Below are positions 6,007-13,460 of a stretch of 13,646 nucleotides of DNA, piece after piece. A model generated the notes under the pieces. It worked only from the letters and a program-made list of their open reading frames with translations. It ran no database searches and had not been told where the DNA came from. The translations under genes and the position numbers were made by a program. The number at the start of each line of letters is the position of its first letter. Within the stretch, counting starts at the first letter, position 1. This DNA comes from an uncultured Bacilli bacterium (GTDB taxonomy: Bacteria; Bacillota_I; Bacilli_A; RF39; UBA660): NCBI GenBank assembly GCA_947625315.1, contig CANQOE010000015.1, forward strand, positions 1 through 13,646, read 5' to 3'.

Positions 6007-8889
6007 TTAGCGAATATTAATTACTGATTTATTATATGTTTGTAAATTTGTTTTTTGCTTATCAACTTTAAATTTTATAGCATATAAATCTTTTAAAATA
6101 TGTAAAGTTAAATTTGTTGCTTCATTTAAATTACCATATTCTTGATTATTTAATTGATATTCTTTATTAGTTATTTTAGTTCGCCATTTATTTATGACTT
6201 CTTCTATTTCCCCTTTTACTTCTTCAACAATTTCTAATGGACAATTCTTTATTATTTCATTTATTAACCCACTTATTATTAAAGTATTATTACTATTAGG
6301 CTTATTTATATTGTTTATATCATCGATTATATTTTGAATTGCCGTTAAATTACTCCCTTTTTCTTTTAACTCTACTAAATAGTCTTGTAAAAACTTGCGA
6401 ATATTTAATTCTATTTCACTATATTCTTTTAAATATTCTTCATCTTCTATATTAGATAATATATTATTTAGTTTTTGTTTCATTTCTTCTTGAAATTCTA
6501 TATTTAGTAAATTAATTATTTCATAGATAGTATTTATATCTTTTGCTAAAGCATTATCTCCTATACCTTTAAAAGCATTTAAAATAATTTCTTTATTATT
6601 AGCTATAGTATATAATTTTAATACTTCTTTATCAAATATTTTTAAGTAATCTTCATTGGCTAATTCTAAATTAGATTCGGAATTATTTAAACCATTTAAT
6701 AAATAATTAGATACATTTTTACTAGTACTATCTAATATCGTAACTAATTTAGTTTTTATATTTTCTAAACCTTTTTCCTTAGAAATTCTTATTATTTCTT
6801 CAACCAAATCATCACTATGTTCTAATTTTTCTTGACTATTTAATTTACTTTTATATTTTTTTATTTCTTCTAATAAATTTAAATATTCTGCTTTATGTTT
6901 AATACTATTTATAATGCTATCTAATGATTTAATTAAATTAAGTTTAAGCATTTGCATACTTATAACAATATCTTGATTATCTAAACTTAAATTAATCTCT
7001 TCTTGATTATATTTAGGTTTTAAATTTGCTTGGTTATTCTTAAAATCTTCTAATAATTTATTTACCATATTTTTTAGAACAGTTTTTTCATTATCTTCTA
7101 AATTAAGCATTAAATTATTAAGTTCTTGTAATTTTTGATTAACTTCATTATCTTCACTCATAAAAGTATATTCTTTATTTTTGTTTAATTTAAATAAATC
7201 TTCGTTCGTAAAAGAAAATTCTTTAATTTCGTCTAATTTAAATATATCTTCATTACCCATTATTTTTATATTCTTAAATAAGAAATGCCTTTTTATTTGA
7301 AAATAAAAACTTCTATCAATATTATATAAATACATTTTTTTAATATCTGGGAACACATTTAATATATGTTTTAACCCATTAATTAATTCTTCTATAGATG
7401 CATCTTGACAATTTACATGCAAATTTTCAAATTTTAAAAAAGCGTCAGGTAGTGCAGAATTAATATTTAAATTATAATTATAATATAAATTTTTTATATA
7501 AACTTCATTATATATTACTTTTGATACATGCTCGGCATTAATAAAATCAGGTAATAAAAATAATTTTGAGCCCAAAATTTTTAATGATTCTAAATTAGGT
7601 TTATTATGAAATAAAGAATATGATACATCGTATAAACTCTTAGGTAATATAATTTGTTTTAAGTTATTATTATTTATATAAGCATTACCTGTACTAACTG
7701 TCCCCTCTGGTATTGCTAGATATTCATTACGATAATTAATATCCACAAGATTAAATCCCTCATACGAAAGGCATTGATTATTTTTATCTTGAAAATGTAA
7801 TTTTAAATTATCAATTTTTAATTCTAAAAATGCTTTTAATATTTCTTTTATATTATTAAAATCAATATTTACAAAAACAATTTCTTTTATATTATTACGA
7901 ATACAAAGTTCTAATGAATTTAAAATATTAATTAATTTATCTACTGTACCTTTTTGGCAGTCAATTACTAATTTATCAGTAATATTAAAAGTATTAATCA
8001 AAAATTTTTCATCAGCTTTAATATCATCAGGAATATCAAATATACTTTTTAAACCAGTTGCTTTTATTAAACATTTATTTCCTAGATTATAACTAAAAGT
8101 TTTATTCATTGTTGTATCTTCACAAGTAGTAAGCACGCATTTTGTATACTTATATTCATCAAAATTCAATGTTTTATCTATATGAGATACAGCAGGTATA
8201 TCAGATACATTTTTTACTATTTTATTTAAATATTTATCTTCCCCAGTAGCAAGCACACTATTTGCTAAACTCGTATATTCGCCAAACTCTAAAATATATT
8301 TTATATTCATATTAAAATTTTGCAAGATTATTTCTTTTAAATAAAAGCATAACATTCTAAGTGCATTTAATATTTGTCGCCTATTAAAATTATTGCAATC
8401 AAGAGTATAAACATTTCTATCATCTAAAATAATATGCCTAATATTAAAATTAAGAATTTTAGGTATTACTTCAAGTGTTTTTCCCGATATTGTAATAGTA
8501 CCAATAGAACGTTCGCTTAAATACTCTAACATGCTATCACTAATATTTACATCTTTAGCAAATTCAATGTTAATATAATTATTCTTTGAACGTTCAGTAA
8601 GCGGTTTAAGTTCAAAATTTATAGCTTCAGTATCTATATCAACACTACTGGCAAAATGAATATTAACTCCACTTGGAGCCATAAATATAAATTTTTTTAT
8701 TTTTTTCAAACTTTTTGGAAAAATTACACTGTTTATTATTTCAAAAGCACTTAACGCCCAATCATCTATTTCTTCAACGCCTTCTGGTATAATAACTTCA
8801 CCAATTATTCCATTATATTGTATAAGTCCATTTTTAAGCATATCATTAACATTATGAACACTTAAAATCTTATATTCATAATCATTCAT
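6007..8889 (-). CDS. Large cytoplasmic LRR_5 (BspA-like)/coiled-coil protein, 960 aa
   Basis: The N-terminus (about 27-62) contains GEVIIPEGVEEIDDWA and VIFPKSLKKI, the IPxGVxxIxxxAF...LPxSLxxI rhythm of BspA-type leucine-rich repeats. A second LRR block is near residues 390-440 (LAIPEGTV, LKQIILPKSLYDV, PNLESLKILGSKL). Three diverged modules, each of about 35 residues with a conserved Cys, recur: TLDCNNFNRRQILNAL, VIDCQKGTVDKLINIL and HVNCQDASIEELINGL, each followed by an IK-hydrophobic strand. Two 16-residue tandem units lie near 548-580. From about 580 to 960 the chain is almost entirely Lys/Glu/Asn/Leu-rich helix, probably coiled coil. BspA-like LRR proteins are usually exported, but there is no signal peptide or membrane segment here, so it should be intracellular. 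AGGGGAG lies about 10 nt before the ATG. The TetR gene ends 15 bp upstream. Function unknown; likely a protein-binding scaffold. Confidence 0.8.
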   Translation of the reverse strand: MNDYEYKILSVHNVNDMLKNGLIQYNGIIGEVIIPEGVEEIDDWALSAFEIINSVIFPKSLKKIKKFIFMAPSGVNIHFASSVDIDTEAINFELKPLTERSKNNYINIEFAKDVNISDSMLEYLSERSIGTITISGKTLEVIPKILNFNIRHIILDDRNVYTLDCNNFNRRQILNALRMLCFYLKEIILQNFNMNIKYILEFGEYTSLANSVLATGEDKYLNKIVKNVSDIPAVSHIDKTLNFDEYKYTKCVLTTCEDTTMNKTFSYNLGNKCLIKATGLKSIFDIPDDIKADEKFLINTFNITDKLVIDCQKGTVDKLINILNSLELCIRNNIKEIVFVNIDFNNIKEILKAFLELKIDNLKLHFQDKNNQCLSYEGFNLVDINYRNEYLAIPEGTVSTGNAYINNNNLKQIILPKSLYDVSYSLFHNKPNLESLKILGSKLFLLPDFINAEHVSKVIYNEVYIKNLYYNYNLNINSALPDAFLKFENLHVNCQDASIEELINGLKHILNVFPDIKKMYLYNIDRSFYFQIKRHFLFKNIKIMGNEDIFKLDEIKEFSFTNEDLFKLNKNKEYTFMSEDNEVNQKLQELNNLMLNLEDNEKTVLKNMVNKLLEDFKNNQANLKPKYNQEEINLSLDNQDIVISMQMLKLNLIKSLDSIINSIKHKAEYLNLLEEIKKYKSKLNSQEKLEHSDDLVEEIIRISKEKGLENIKTKLVTILDSTSKNVSNYLLNGLNNSESNLELANEDYLKIFDKEVLKLYTIANNKEIILNAFKGIGDNALAKDINTIYEIINLLNIEFQEEMKQKLNNILSNIEDEEYLKEYSEIELNIRKFLQDYLVELKEKGSNLTAIQNIIDDINNINKPNSNNTLIISGLINEIIKNCPLEIVEEVKGEIEEVINKWRTKITNKEYQLNNQEYGNLNEATNLTLHILKDLYAIKFKVDKQKTNLQTYNKSVINIR
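7151..7246 (-). repeat. Two 48-bp tandem direct repeats inside the LRR gene
   Basis: Unit 7151-7198 and unit 7199-7246 align without gaps. They share the TCTTC start, TAAAAG, ATTCTTTA and CTAATTTAAAT/TTAATTTAAAT blocks. They encode the in-frame 16-residue repeats EDIFKLDEIKEFSFTN and EDLFKLNKNKEYTFMS at the LRR/coiled-coil boundary. Confidence 0.8.
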
Positions 8890-8904
8890 AAGTATATATC
8901 TCCC

Positions 8905-9468
8905 CTAATTTTTAACTTGCCCTTTAGCAAATTCTTTATATATTTTGACAATTCTCACCAATATTTCTTTATTATCAATAACTAAGTCATTTGAAGCAAT
9001 TAAAGTAGCCATTCCATTAGCATACAGCCAAACATTCATAAATAAATTTTTAGCTTCATCAAATTTTAAACTATGTTTATTTACTAAATTAATAATTGTT
9101 GATTGATTCCATTTTTCATTTAAGACATCATCTACACTTTGCCATTTTAAATTATTTGATAAAAACATCGAGCGAAAATAATTTTTATGCATTTGGGCAA
9201 ATTCAATATATGCAACACACACTGTAATTAAAGCATTTTTATTATCTACTCTTTTAATTATAAAGTCATCGTATTCTTTTTTAATTATATCATTTACATC
9301 GGATTTTAGTTCATCTAAACTTTTATATAAACGATAAATAGGTTTTGTAGATATCTCGGCTTTTTTAGCTAAATCCCTTGCATTAATACTTTCTAATCCT
9401 TCTTCTTCCACCATTTTTAAAGCTACTTTTAATAAAGTTTCTTTATCTATTTTTTGAATGCCAGCCAT
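8905..9468 (-). CDS. TetR/AcrR-family transcriptional regulator
   Basis: Residues about 5-55 form a TetR-type helix-turn-helix: KETLLKVALKMVEEEGLESI, NARDLAKKAEISTKPIYRLY, then KSLDELKSDV. The C-terminal part is all-helical and holds the effector pocket (AYIEFAQMHKNYFRSMFLS, NLFMNVWLYANGMATL); it gives no hint of the ligand. I place the start at ATG 9468 (187 aa) because GGGGAG lies 8 nt before it. The in-frame GTG at 9477 would put the Shine-Dalgarno directly against the start codon. A 20-bp palindrome covers the -10 box of its own promoter, so it probably represses itself and the LRR gene 15 bp downstream. No transporter or enzyme gene, the usual TetR target, shares the operon. Confidence 0.9.
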   Translation of the reverse strand: MAGIQKIDKETLLKVALKMVEEEGLESINARDLAKKAEISTKPIYRLYKSLDELKSDVNDIIKKEYDDFIIKRVDNKNALITVCVAYIEFAQMHKNYFRSMFLSNNLKWQSVDDVLNEKWNQSTIINLVNKHSLKFDEAKNLFMNVWLYANGMATLIASNDLVIDNKEILVRIVKIYKEFAKGQVKN

Positions 9469-9495
9469 ATCCTTCACTCCCCTCTATTGGTAACT

Positions 9496-9515
9496 TATGT
9501 TATCATTATAACATA
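9496..9515. promoter_or_regulatory. Palindromic operator, probable TetR binding site
   Basis: TATGTTAT-CATT-ATAACATA is a perfect inverted repeat with 8-bp arms and a 4-bp centre. It lies 28 bp upstream of the TetR start and fully overlaps the -10 box, the classical position for autorepression. Confidence 0.75.
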
Positions 9516-9533
9516 GAAGGTAAAAAATGGCAA
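9505..9533 (-). promoter_or_regulatory. Promoter of the TetR-LRR operon
   Basis: On the minus strand TTGCCA (9533-9528), a 17-bp spacer and a perfect TATAAT (9510-9505) make one of the best promoters in the window. Its -10 lies within the palindromic operator. Confidence 0.8.
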
Positions 9534-9566
9534 TAATACTTTGTTTTTTTCTTAATTAATAATAAC

Positions 9567-9598
9567 AAAAAAGAGTAACAAAATTTAATTTATTACTC
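9567..9598 (-). terminator. Terminator of the small membrane protein gene
   Basis: On the minus strand GAGTAA and TTACTC pair across a 14-nt loop and are followed by TTTTTT. The TAA stop codon (9595-9593) is part of the left arm. Confidence 0.75.
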
Positions 9599-10039
9599 AA
9601 AACTATTTTCATAAATATCGAGAAAAATGGTTATAAAGTTAGCCTCATCTTTTTCATAAAGGGTTCCAGTTGTAGTTTGCCAACCCAGATTTTTATACGA
9701 ATTATAATTAAATTGATTAAAACTTCCCAAATTAAATTCTTTTTTAATTAACTTTATTCCTTTTTTATAATTCTTTTTAACATAACTAAAGGCTTTTCTT
9801 GGATTTTTAAAAACTGCATAACCATTTTTATCGGCGCCAATTGCTAAGTCTGAAGATTTTTCTTCAAAACATTCAACACAAACATCTCCTTTAATATTCC
9901 CGGTCCCAGCTACATACTCTTGAACATAAGGAGATCTAATTTTGTAAACACTAGCAACATAAATACTGATCGGAATTATAATAGCTAGACATATTATTAC
10001 TAAAAAAATTATTATACTTACTTTTTCTTTTTTAGTCAT
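9593..10039 (-). CDS. Small membrane-anchored protein, single N-terminal transmembrane helix
   Basis: After a short basic start (MTKKEKV) comes a strong hydrophobic helix of about 22 residues (IIIFLVIICLAIIIPISIYV). An extracytoplasmic domain of about 115 residues follows, with YVAGTGNIKGDVCVECFEE, a Lys-rich middle (KAFSYVKKNYKKGIKLIKKEF) and a Trp/Tyr-containing C-terminus. There is no lipobox and no clear signal-peptidase site, so it is more likely an N-in, C-out anchored protein. The start ATG 10039 gives 148 aa; the alternative in-frame GTG at 10051 lies too close to AAGGAA. The -10 is extended (TGCTATAAT), and the gene is divergent from the MurT-like gene. No family is recognised. The neighbourhood suggests, but does not show, an envelope role. 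Confidence 0.7.
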   Translation of the reverse strand: MTKKEKVSIIIFLVIICLAIIIPISIYVASVYKIRSPYVQEYVAGTGNIKGDVCVECFEEKSSDLAIGADKNGYAVFKNPRKAFSYVKKNYKKGIKLIKKEFNLGSFNQFNYNSYKNLGWQTTTGTLYEKDEANFITIFLDIYENSFE

Positions 10040-10063
10040 AAAGTTATTCACTTCCTTTTAATC

Positions 10064-10072
10064 ATTATAGCA
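10064..10072 (-). promoter_or_regulatory. Extended -10 promoter for the small membrane protein
   Basis: On the minus strand TGCTATAAT (10072-10064) is an extended -10. The hexamer expected as -35 is poor. It lies about 25 bp before the start. Confidence 0.55.
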
Positions 10073-10109
10073 TACCTTAAATTTATTTTCTATATCTTTT
10101 ATTTTCTTC

Positions 10110-10138
10110 TAGCAACTATTTAAAATCTATGATAAAAT
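10110..10138 (+). promoter_or_regulatory. Candidate promoter for the MurT/GatD-like operon
   Basis: TAGCAA (10110-10115), a 17-bp spacer and TAAAAT (10133-10138), preceded by TGA as an extended -10, lie 25 bp upstream of the MurT-like ATG. The -35 matches only half of the consensus. Confidence 0.45.
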
Positions 10139-10162
10139 ATTTATAGAAATAGAGGAATAGCC

Positions 10163-11491
10163 ATGAAATTAATTGCCATATTAATTGCTAAAATTTTAAT
10201 TTTTATTGGTTCTATCTTAAAAAGAGGTAGTACTCTTCCTGGCAAAGTTGCTTTAAAAATAGATAAAAATATTTTAAAAAAGTTAAAATATCCTGCCCAT
10301 AAAATTGTTGTTACCGGATCTTCTGGTAAAGGCTCTACAACCAAAATAATTGCGAGTACTTTAATTAATACTCACCATAGTGTTTGTTACAATAAAACTG
10401 GTGCTAATATCGACCGAGGAATTGCTACAATCCTTTTAAAAAATTCGACAATCTTTGGTAAGATTAAAACCGAATATTTAGTTTTAGAAATTGATGAACG
10501 TTATGCTAAAAAAATCTTACCTTATATTAAACCTGATTACTTAGTTATAACTAATTTAACTAAAGATCAACCCCCTCGCCAACACTATATTGATTTAGTT
10601 TATAATGATGTTTTAAAAAGTATTACTAATCATACAAAAATTGTAACTAATATGGATGACCCTTACTTAAGAAAATTTGCTTTAGATACTAAAAATGAAT
10701 TTATATATTATAGTTTAGCTAAAAATAAATATAGTTATTCTAAACAAATATTTGAAAATTTAACAATTTATCGTTGTCCTAAATGTCAAGCACCTCTAAA
10801 ATATAATTACTATAACTTTGAAACTTTAGGTTCTTATTATTGCTCTAAATGTGATTTTACTTATCAAGCTCCTAATGTTATAGCAACTTCTCTTGATTTA
10901 ACTAATCAAACCTTTAAAATAAACAATCAAGAATTAAACATTGGAGGTAGTCTTTTATATCACGCCTATAATACTTTAAGTGCTTATACTTGTTTACAAG
11001 AATTATTAAATCCTCAAGATATTATTCCAAACATCAATAAAATCAATGCTAAAGAAAATTTTGGCTTTACTGCTTATAACAAAAATTTTTATGCTTTATC
11101 TTGTAAAGCCGAGAATGCTTCAACCTATAATCAAGCCATCTTTAAAGTAATTAATGATGAAACCAAAAAAGATATTATCATTGGGTGGTTAGAAATATCT
11201 CGCCGATATAATCACTTTGATATTTCTTGGTTATATGATATTGAGTTTGAACTTTTAAATAATGCTAATGTTCATAAAATATATGCCTGTGGCATTGATG
11301 CCCAAAACATTGCCAGAAGATTAATCTTAGGGGGTATTCCCGAAAATAAAATAGTCATGGCCGAAAATATCGCCCAAATAAAAGACCAGATTATTAAAAG
11401 TCCCGTCAAAAATATCTATGGTATCTTAAATTTTGATTATGTTAAACCTTTTAATGAAACATTAAAGGAGGAAGAGAAAAATGACAATTAA
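10163..11491 (+). CDS. MurT-like Mur ligase (putative lipid II isoglutaminyl synthase ligase subunit), diverged
   Basis: The 442-aa length and layout match MurT. The N-terminal helix leads into TLPGKVALKI. The ATP loop is VVTGSSGKGSTTK (49-61), followed by NKTGANIDRGIATIL, LVLEIDE and VTNMDDPYL. The four-cysteine zinc ribbon inserted in the middle domain, a MurT hallmark, is C206-x2-C209 and C228-x2-C231. The C-terminal DUF1727 region keeps DISWLYD (354-360), containing the Asp that in known MurT/GatD faces the glutaminase site. MurT activates the D-Glu carboxylate of lipid II for amidation. Several usual motifs are changed: the FGR of the post-linker loop reads FGF, the KNPxG stretch reads KAENAST, and the NDNxADG loop is replaced by EISRRYNHF. 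Shine-Dalgarno GAGGAA. It overlaps the GatD-like start by 11 nt. Family certain; activity uncertain. Confidence 0.88.
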   Translation: MKLIAILIAKILIFIGSILKRGSTLPGKVALKIDKNILKKLKYPAHKIVVTGSSGKGSTTKIIASTLINTHHSVCYNKTGANIDRGIATILLKNSTIFGKIKTEYLVLEIDERYAKKILPYIKPDYLVITNLTKDQPPRQHYIDLVYNDVLKSITNHTKIVTNMDDPYLRKFALDTKNEFIYYSLAKNKYSYSKQIFENLTIYRCPKCQAPLKYNYYNFETLGSYYCSKCDFTYQAPNVIATSLDLTNQTFKINNQELNIGGSLLYHAYNTLSAYTCLQELLNPQDIIPNINKINAKENFGFTAYNKNFYALSCKAENASTYNQAIFKVINDETKKDIIIGWLEISRRYNHFDISWLYDIEFELLNNANVHKIYACGIDAQNIARRLILGGIPENKIVMAENIAQIKDQIIKSPVKNIYGILNFDYVKPFNETLKEEEKNDN

Positions 11492-12065
11492 TATCGCCTA
11501 TTTCTATCCTGATTTATTAACTTTATATGGTGAAAATGGCAATATTAAAGCTTTAAAATATGCTTTAGAAAAAGAAAATATTAAAGTAAAAATAACCAAT
11601 ATCTATTTAGAAGATGATTTTAATTTAACAGCCTTTGATTTTATTTATATTGGAAGTGGTGCTCCCTCTAATTTAGCTTTAATAAAAAAACATTTATTGC
11701 CCCATAAAAACGAATTTTTAAAATATATAAGTCAAAATAAAGTTATGTTAGTCACAGGTAATGCTTTAAGTATTTTTGATTTTTTAAATCTTTATGAAGT
11801 TAGTTATCAAGAAAACTTTGTTGTTGCCGATTGTTTAGCTACCACCCATTTATGTCAAGGTAATATTCAAGCTTTTCAAAATACGCAATATCTTTTAAAA
11901 TCCCAAAGTGGTATTCTTTTTGAAATGCAAAAAGGTTATGGTAATAATTCTACCACTTTAGAAGGTTTTAGTGTCAATAATTTTTATGTAACTTCGCTAA
12001 TTGGACCTATTTTAGCTCGTAATATTAACTTAACTCAATATTTTGTTTCTTTATTAATAAACTAA
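11481..12065 (+). CDS. GatD-like glutamine amidotransferase homologue lacking catalytic Cys and His
   Basis: The GatD-type fold is visible: YPDLLTLYGENGNIKAL at the N-terminus, DFIYIGSGAPSN (usually GGGxDxxQ), then MLVTGNALSIF where GatD proteins have the nucleophile elbow ICGGYQ, and GYGNN then SLIGPILARN where they have TYLHGPxLxRN. The catalytic Cys is thus Thr92 and the catalytic His is Ile174. The NHxGRT loop reads KSQSGILF. At 194 aa it is about 50 residues shorter than Staphylococcus GatD (about 243), with the C-terminal tail missing. Normal GatD hydrolyses glutamine and feeds ammonia to MurT. This one cannot do so by the known mechanism, so it may be a structural or regulatory partner, or MurT may use free ammonia. 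AAAGGAGG and an 11-nt overlap tie it to the MurT-like gene. Confidence 0.85.
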   Translation: MTINIAYFYPDLLTLYGENGNIKALKYALEKENIKVKITNIYLEDDFNLTAFDFIYIGSGAPSNLALIKKHLLPHKNEFLKYISQNKVMLVTGNALSIFDFLNLYEVSYQENFVVADCLATTHLCQGNIQAFQNTQYLLKSQSGILFEMQKGYGNNSTTLEGFSVNNFYVTSLIGPILARNINLTQYFVSLLIN

Positions 12066-12105
12066 AACTTAGGGAAAAAGCAAATACTTAAATTTCTTCT
12101 CTTTA

Positions 12106-12111
12106 TATAAT
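12106..12111 (+). promoter_or_regulatory. Candidate -10 box for the muramidase gene
   Basis: A perfect TATAAT lies 27 bp before the proposed ATT start. No good -35 is seen at 16-18 bp. No terminator separates it from the GatD-like gene, so read-through from the MurT operon is also possible. Confidence 0.4.
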
Positions 12112-12120
12112 ATTATATGA

Positions 12121-12127
12121 GGAGGTG
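12121..12127 (+). promoter_or_regulatory. Shine-Dalgarno GGAGGTG that defines a non-AUG start
   Basis: GGAGGTG is the strongest ribosome binding site in the window. In the reading frame of the muramidase the codons after it are GAA ATA ATT AAA AAG. ATT (12133) is 7 nt from GGAGG, the ideal spacing, and ATA (12130) is 4 nt away. A TGA at 12118-12120 closes the frame upstream. Confidence 0.8.
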
Positions 12128-12132
12128 AAATA

Positions 12133-13317
12133 ATTAAAAAGTTTATTGTCATCTTTATTACTTTTTTAACTAGTTTTCTCTTTTTAAATAATGCTCAAGC
12201 TTTAGAAGGAATAGATGTTAGTATCTATCAAGGAAATATTGATTTTGCCCAAGTTAAACAAAGTAATATCGATGTTGTTTATATTCGTTCATCCGCGGGT
12301 TTTTCTTATGTTGATGAAAAATTTGAAGAAAATTATCAAAATGCTCGTGCGAACAACTTAAATATTGGTTTTTATCATTTCTTAACAGCTCGTAATATAA
12401 AGGAAGCTCAAGAACAAGCAGAGTTTTTTGCATCCACGATCAAAGGTAAAGTAATTGATTGTCCTCTTGCTATGGATTTTGAAGTATTAAGAGGTTTAAC
12501 TAAAAAAGAAGTAAATGATATTGCTTCAACATTTCTCGAAACTGTAGCTAATTTAACTGGTAAACCTTTAATCATCTATAGTGATGCTTCAAATGCTAAT
12601 GATATTTTTGATGCTTCGCTATTTAATAAATATCCTCTTTGGGTCGCCAATTATGAAGTCGATAAACCATTTACCGATATTCCTTATATTGGTTGGCAAT
12701 TTACGGATAAAGGTCAAATACCTGGTATTGATGGCTTTGTTGATAGAGATACCTTTTCAAACGATATCATAATTGATGATAAAACGCCTCTAAAAGAACC
12801 TACTAATATTAATTCAAAAGTCATTTATTATCGCGTTAAAAGAGGTGATAATTTAACCAAAATTGCTCGCGAATTTAATGTTTCTTTATCTTCTATAATT
12901 GCCAATAACAACTTTAAAAATCCTAATCTTATCTATCCTAATCAAATAATCAAAATAATTGTTCCATCTTCTTATAGCCTCTCTAATAAAGAGATAATCT
13001 ATACAGTCAAAAGAGGCGATACCCTAACTAAAATTGCTCAAGAATTTAATGTTAGTATATCTTCTATTGTTAATTTAAATCATTTAATTAATCCTAATCT
13101 TATCTTTGTCAATCAAAAACTTATTATTAAACTAGGAAATAACGAAATTATTGCTTATAAAGTTCAAAAAAATGATACTTTAAGTTCTATTGCTTTAACT
13201 TATAAAACAACTATCAATAATCTCTCTCAATTAAATAATTTTAAAAACCTAAATTTAATTTTTCCCAACCAAATAATTTATATAGATATGAATAATATTT
13301 ATACTAAATTTCCTTAG
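12133..13317 (+). CDS. Secreted GH25 muramidase with three LysM repeats, probable ATT start
   Basis: Residues 1-23 form a classical signal peptide (KKFIVIFITFLTSFLFLNN, cleavage after AQA). The GH25 domain follows (about 24-220): GIDVSIYQGNIDF with the conserved Asp28, VVYIRSSAG, GFYHFL, AMDFE carrying the catalytic DxE pair (D115, E117), PLWVANY and GWQFTDKGQIPGIDGFVDRD. Three LysM domains follow, recognisable by YRVKRGDNLTKIA, YTVKRGDTLTKIA and YKVQKNDTLSSIA and each ending in a PNQ or VNQ motif plus beta strand. The enzyme should bind and cleave the glycan strands of peptidoglycan outside the cell. No ATG, GTG or TTG exists in frame before the first internal ATG at 12472, which would remove the signal peptide and half of the catalytic domain. 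I therefore place the start at ATT 12133 (394 aa). The TAG stop touches the terminator stem. Confidence 0.88.
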   Translation: MKKFIVIFITFLTSFLFLNNAQALEGIDVSIYQGNIDFAQVKQSNIDVVYIRSSAGFSYVDEKFEENYQNARANNLNIGFYHFLTARNIKEAQEQAEFFASTIKGKVIDCPLAMDFEVLRGLTKKEVNDIASTFLETVANLTGKPLIIYSDASNANDIFDASLFNKYPLWVANYEVDKPFTDIPYIGWQFTDKGQIPGIDGFVDRDTFSNDIIIDDKTPLKEPTNINSKVIYYRVKRGDNLTKIAREFNVSLSSIIANNNFKNPNLIYPNQIIKIIVPSSYSLSNKEIIYTVKRGDTLTKIAQEFNVSISSIVNLNHLINPNLIFVNQKLIIKLGNNEIIAYKVQKNDTLSSIALTYKTTINNLSQLNNFKNLNLIFPNQIIYIDMNNIYTKFP

Positions 13318-13344
13318 AATAGTGTTTTGGCACTATTCTTTTTT
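13317..13344 (+). terminator. Terminator of the muramidase gene
   Basis: A perfect 8-bp stem GAATAGTG / CACTATTC with loop TTTTGG is followed by six T residues. The stem starts on the last base of the stop codon. Confidence 0.9.
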
Positions 13345-13460
13345 GTATGTCTAAATTTGTCGAACTGTGGAGCAAAAGTCCAACAAAGGTGCCATTTTTT
13401 TATGAAAAGAAGGAAATAGAGGGGGTACAGGAAATAATTATTAATAGAGGTGATAATTTT

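Noticed and set aside
10141..10344. Minus-strand ORF of 67 codons
   Set aside because: It is antisense to the MurT-like N-terminus; its hydrophobic look comes from the complement of AT-rich codons.
12581..12772. Plus-strand ORF of 63 codons
   Set aside because: It is out of frame inside the GH25 domain and has no independent start signal.
13328..13394. Possible anti-terminator pairing of TGGCAC (muramidase terminator) with GTGCCA before a T-run
   Set aside because: Only six complementary bases; it is easily chance next to a perfect terminator.
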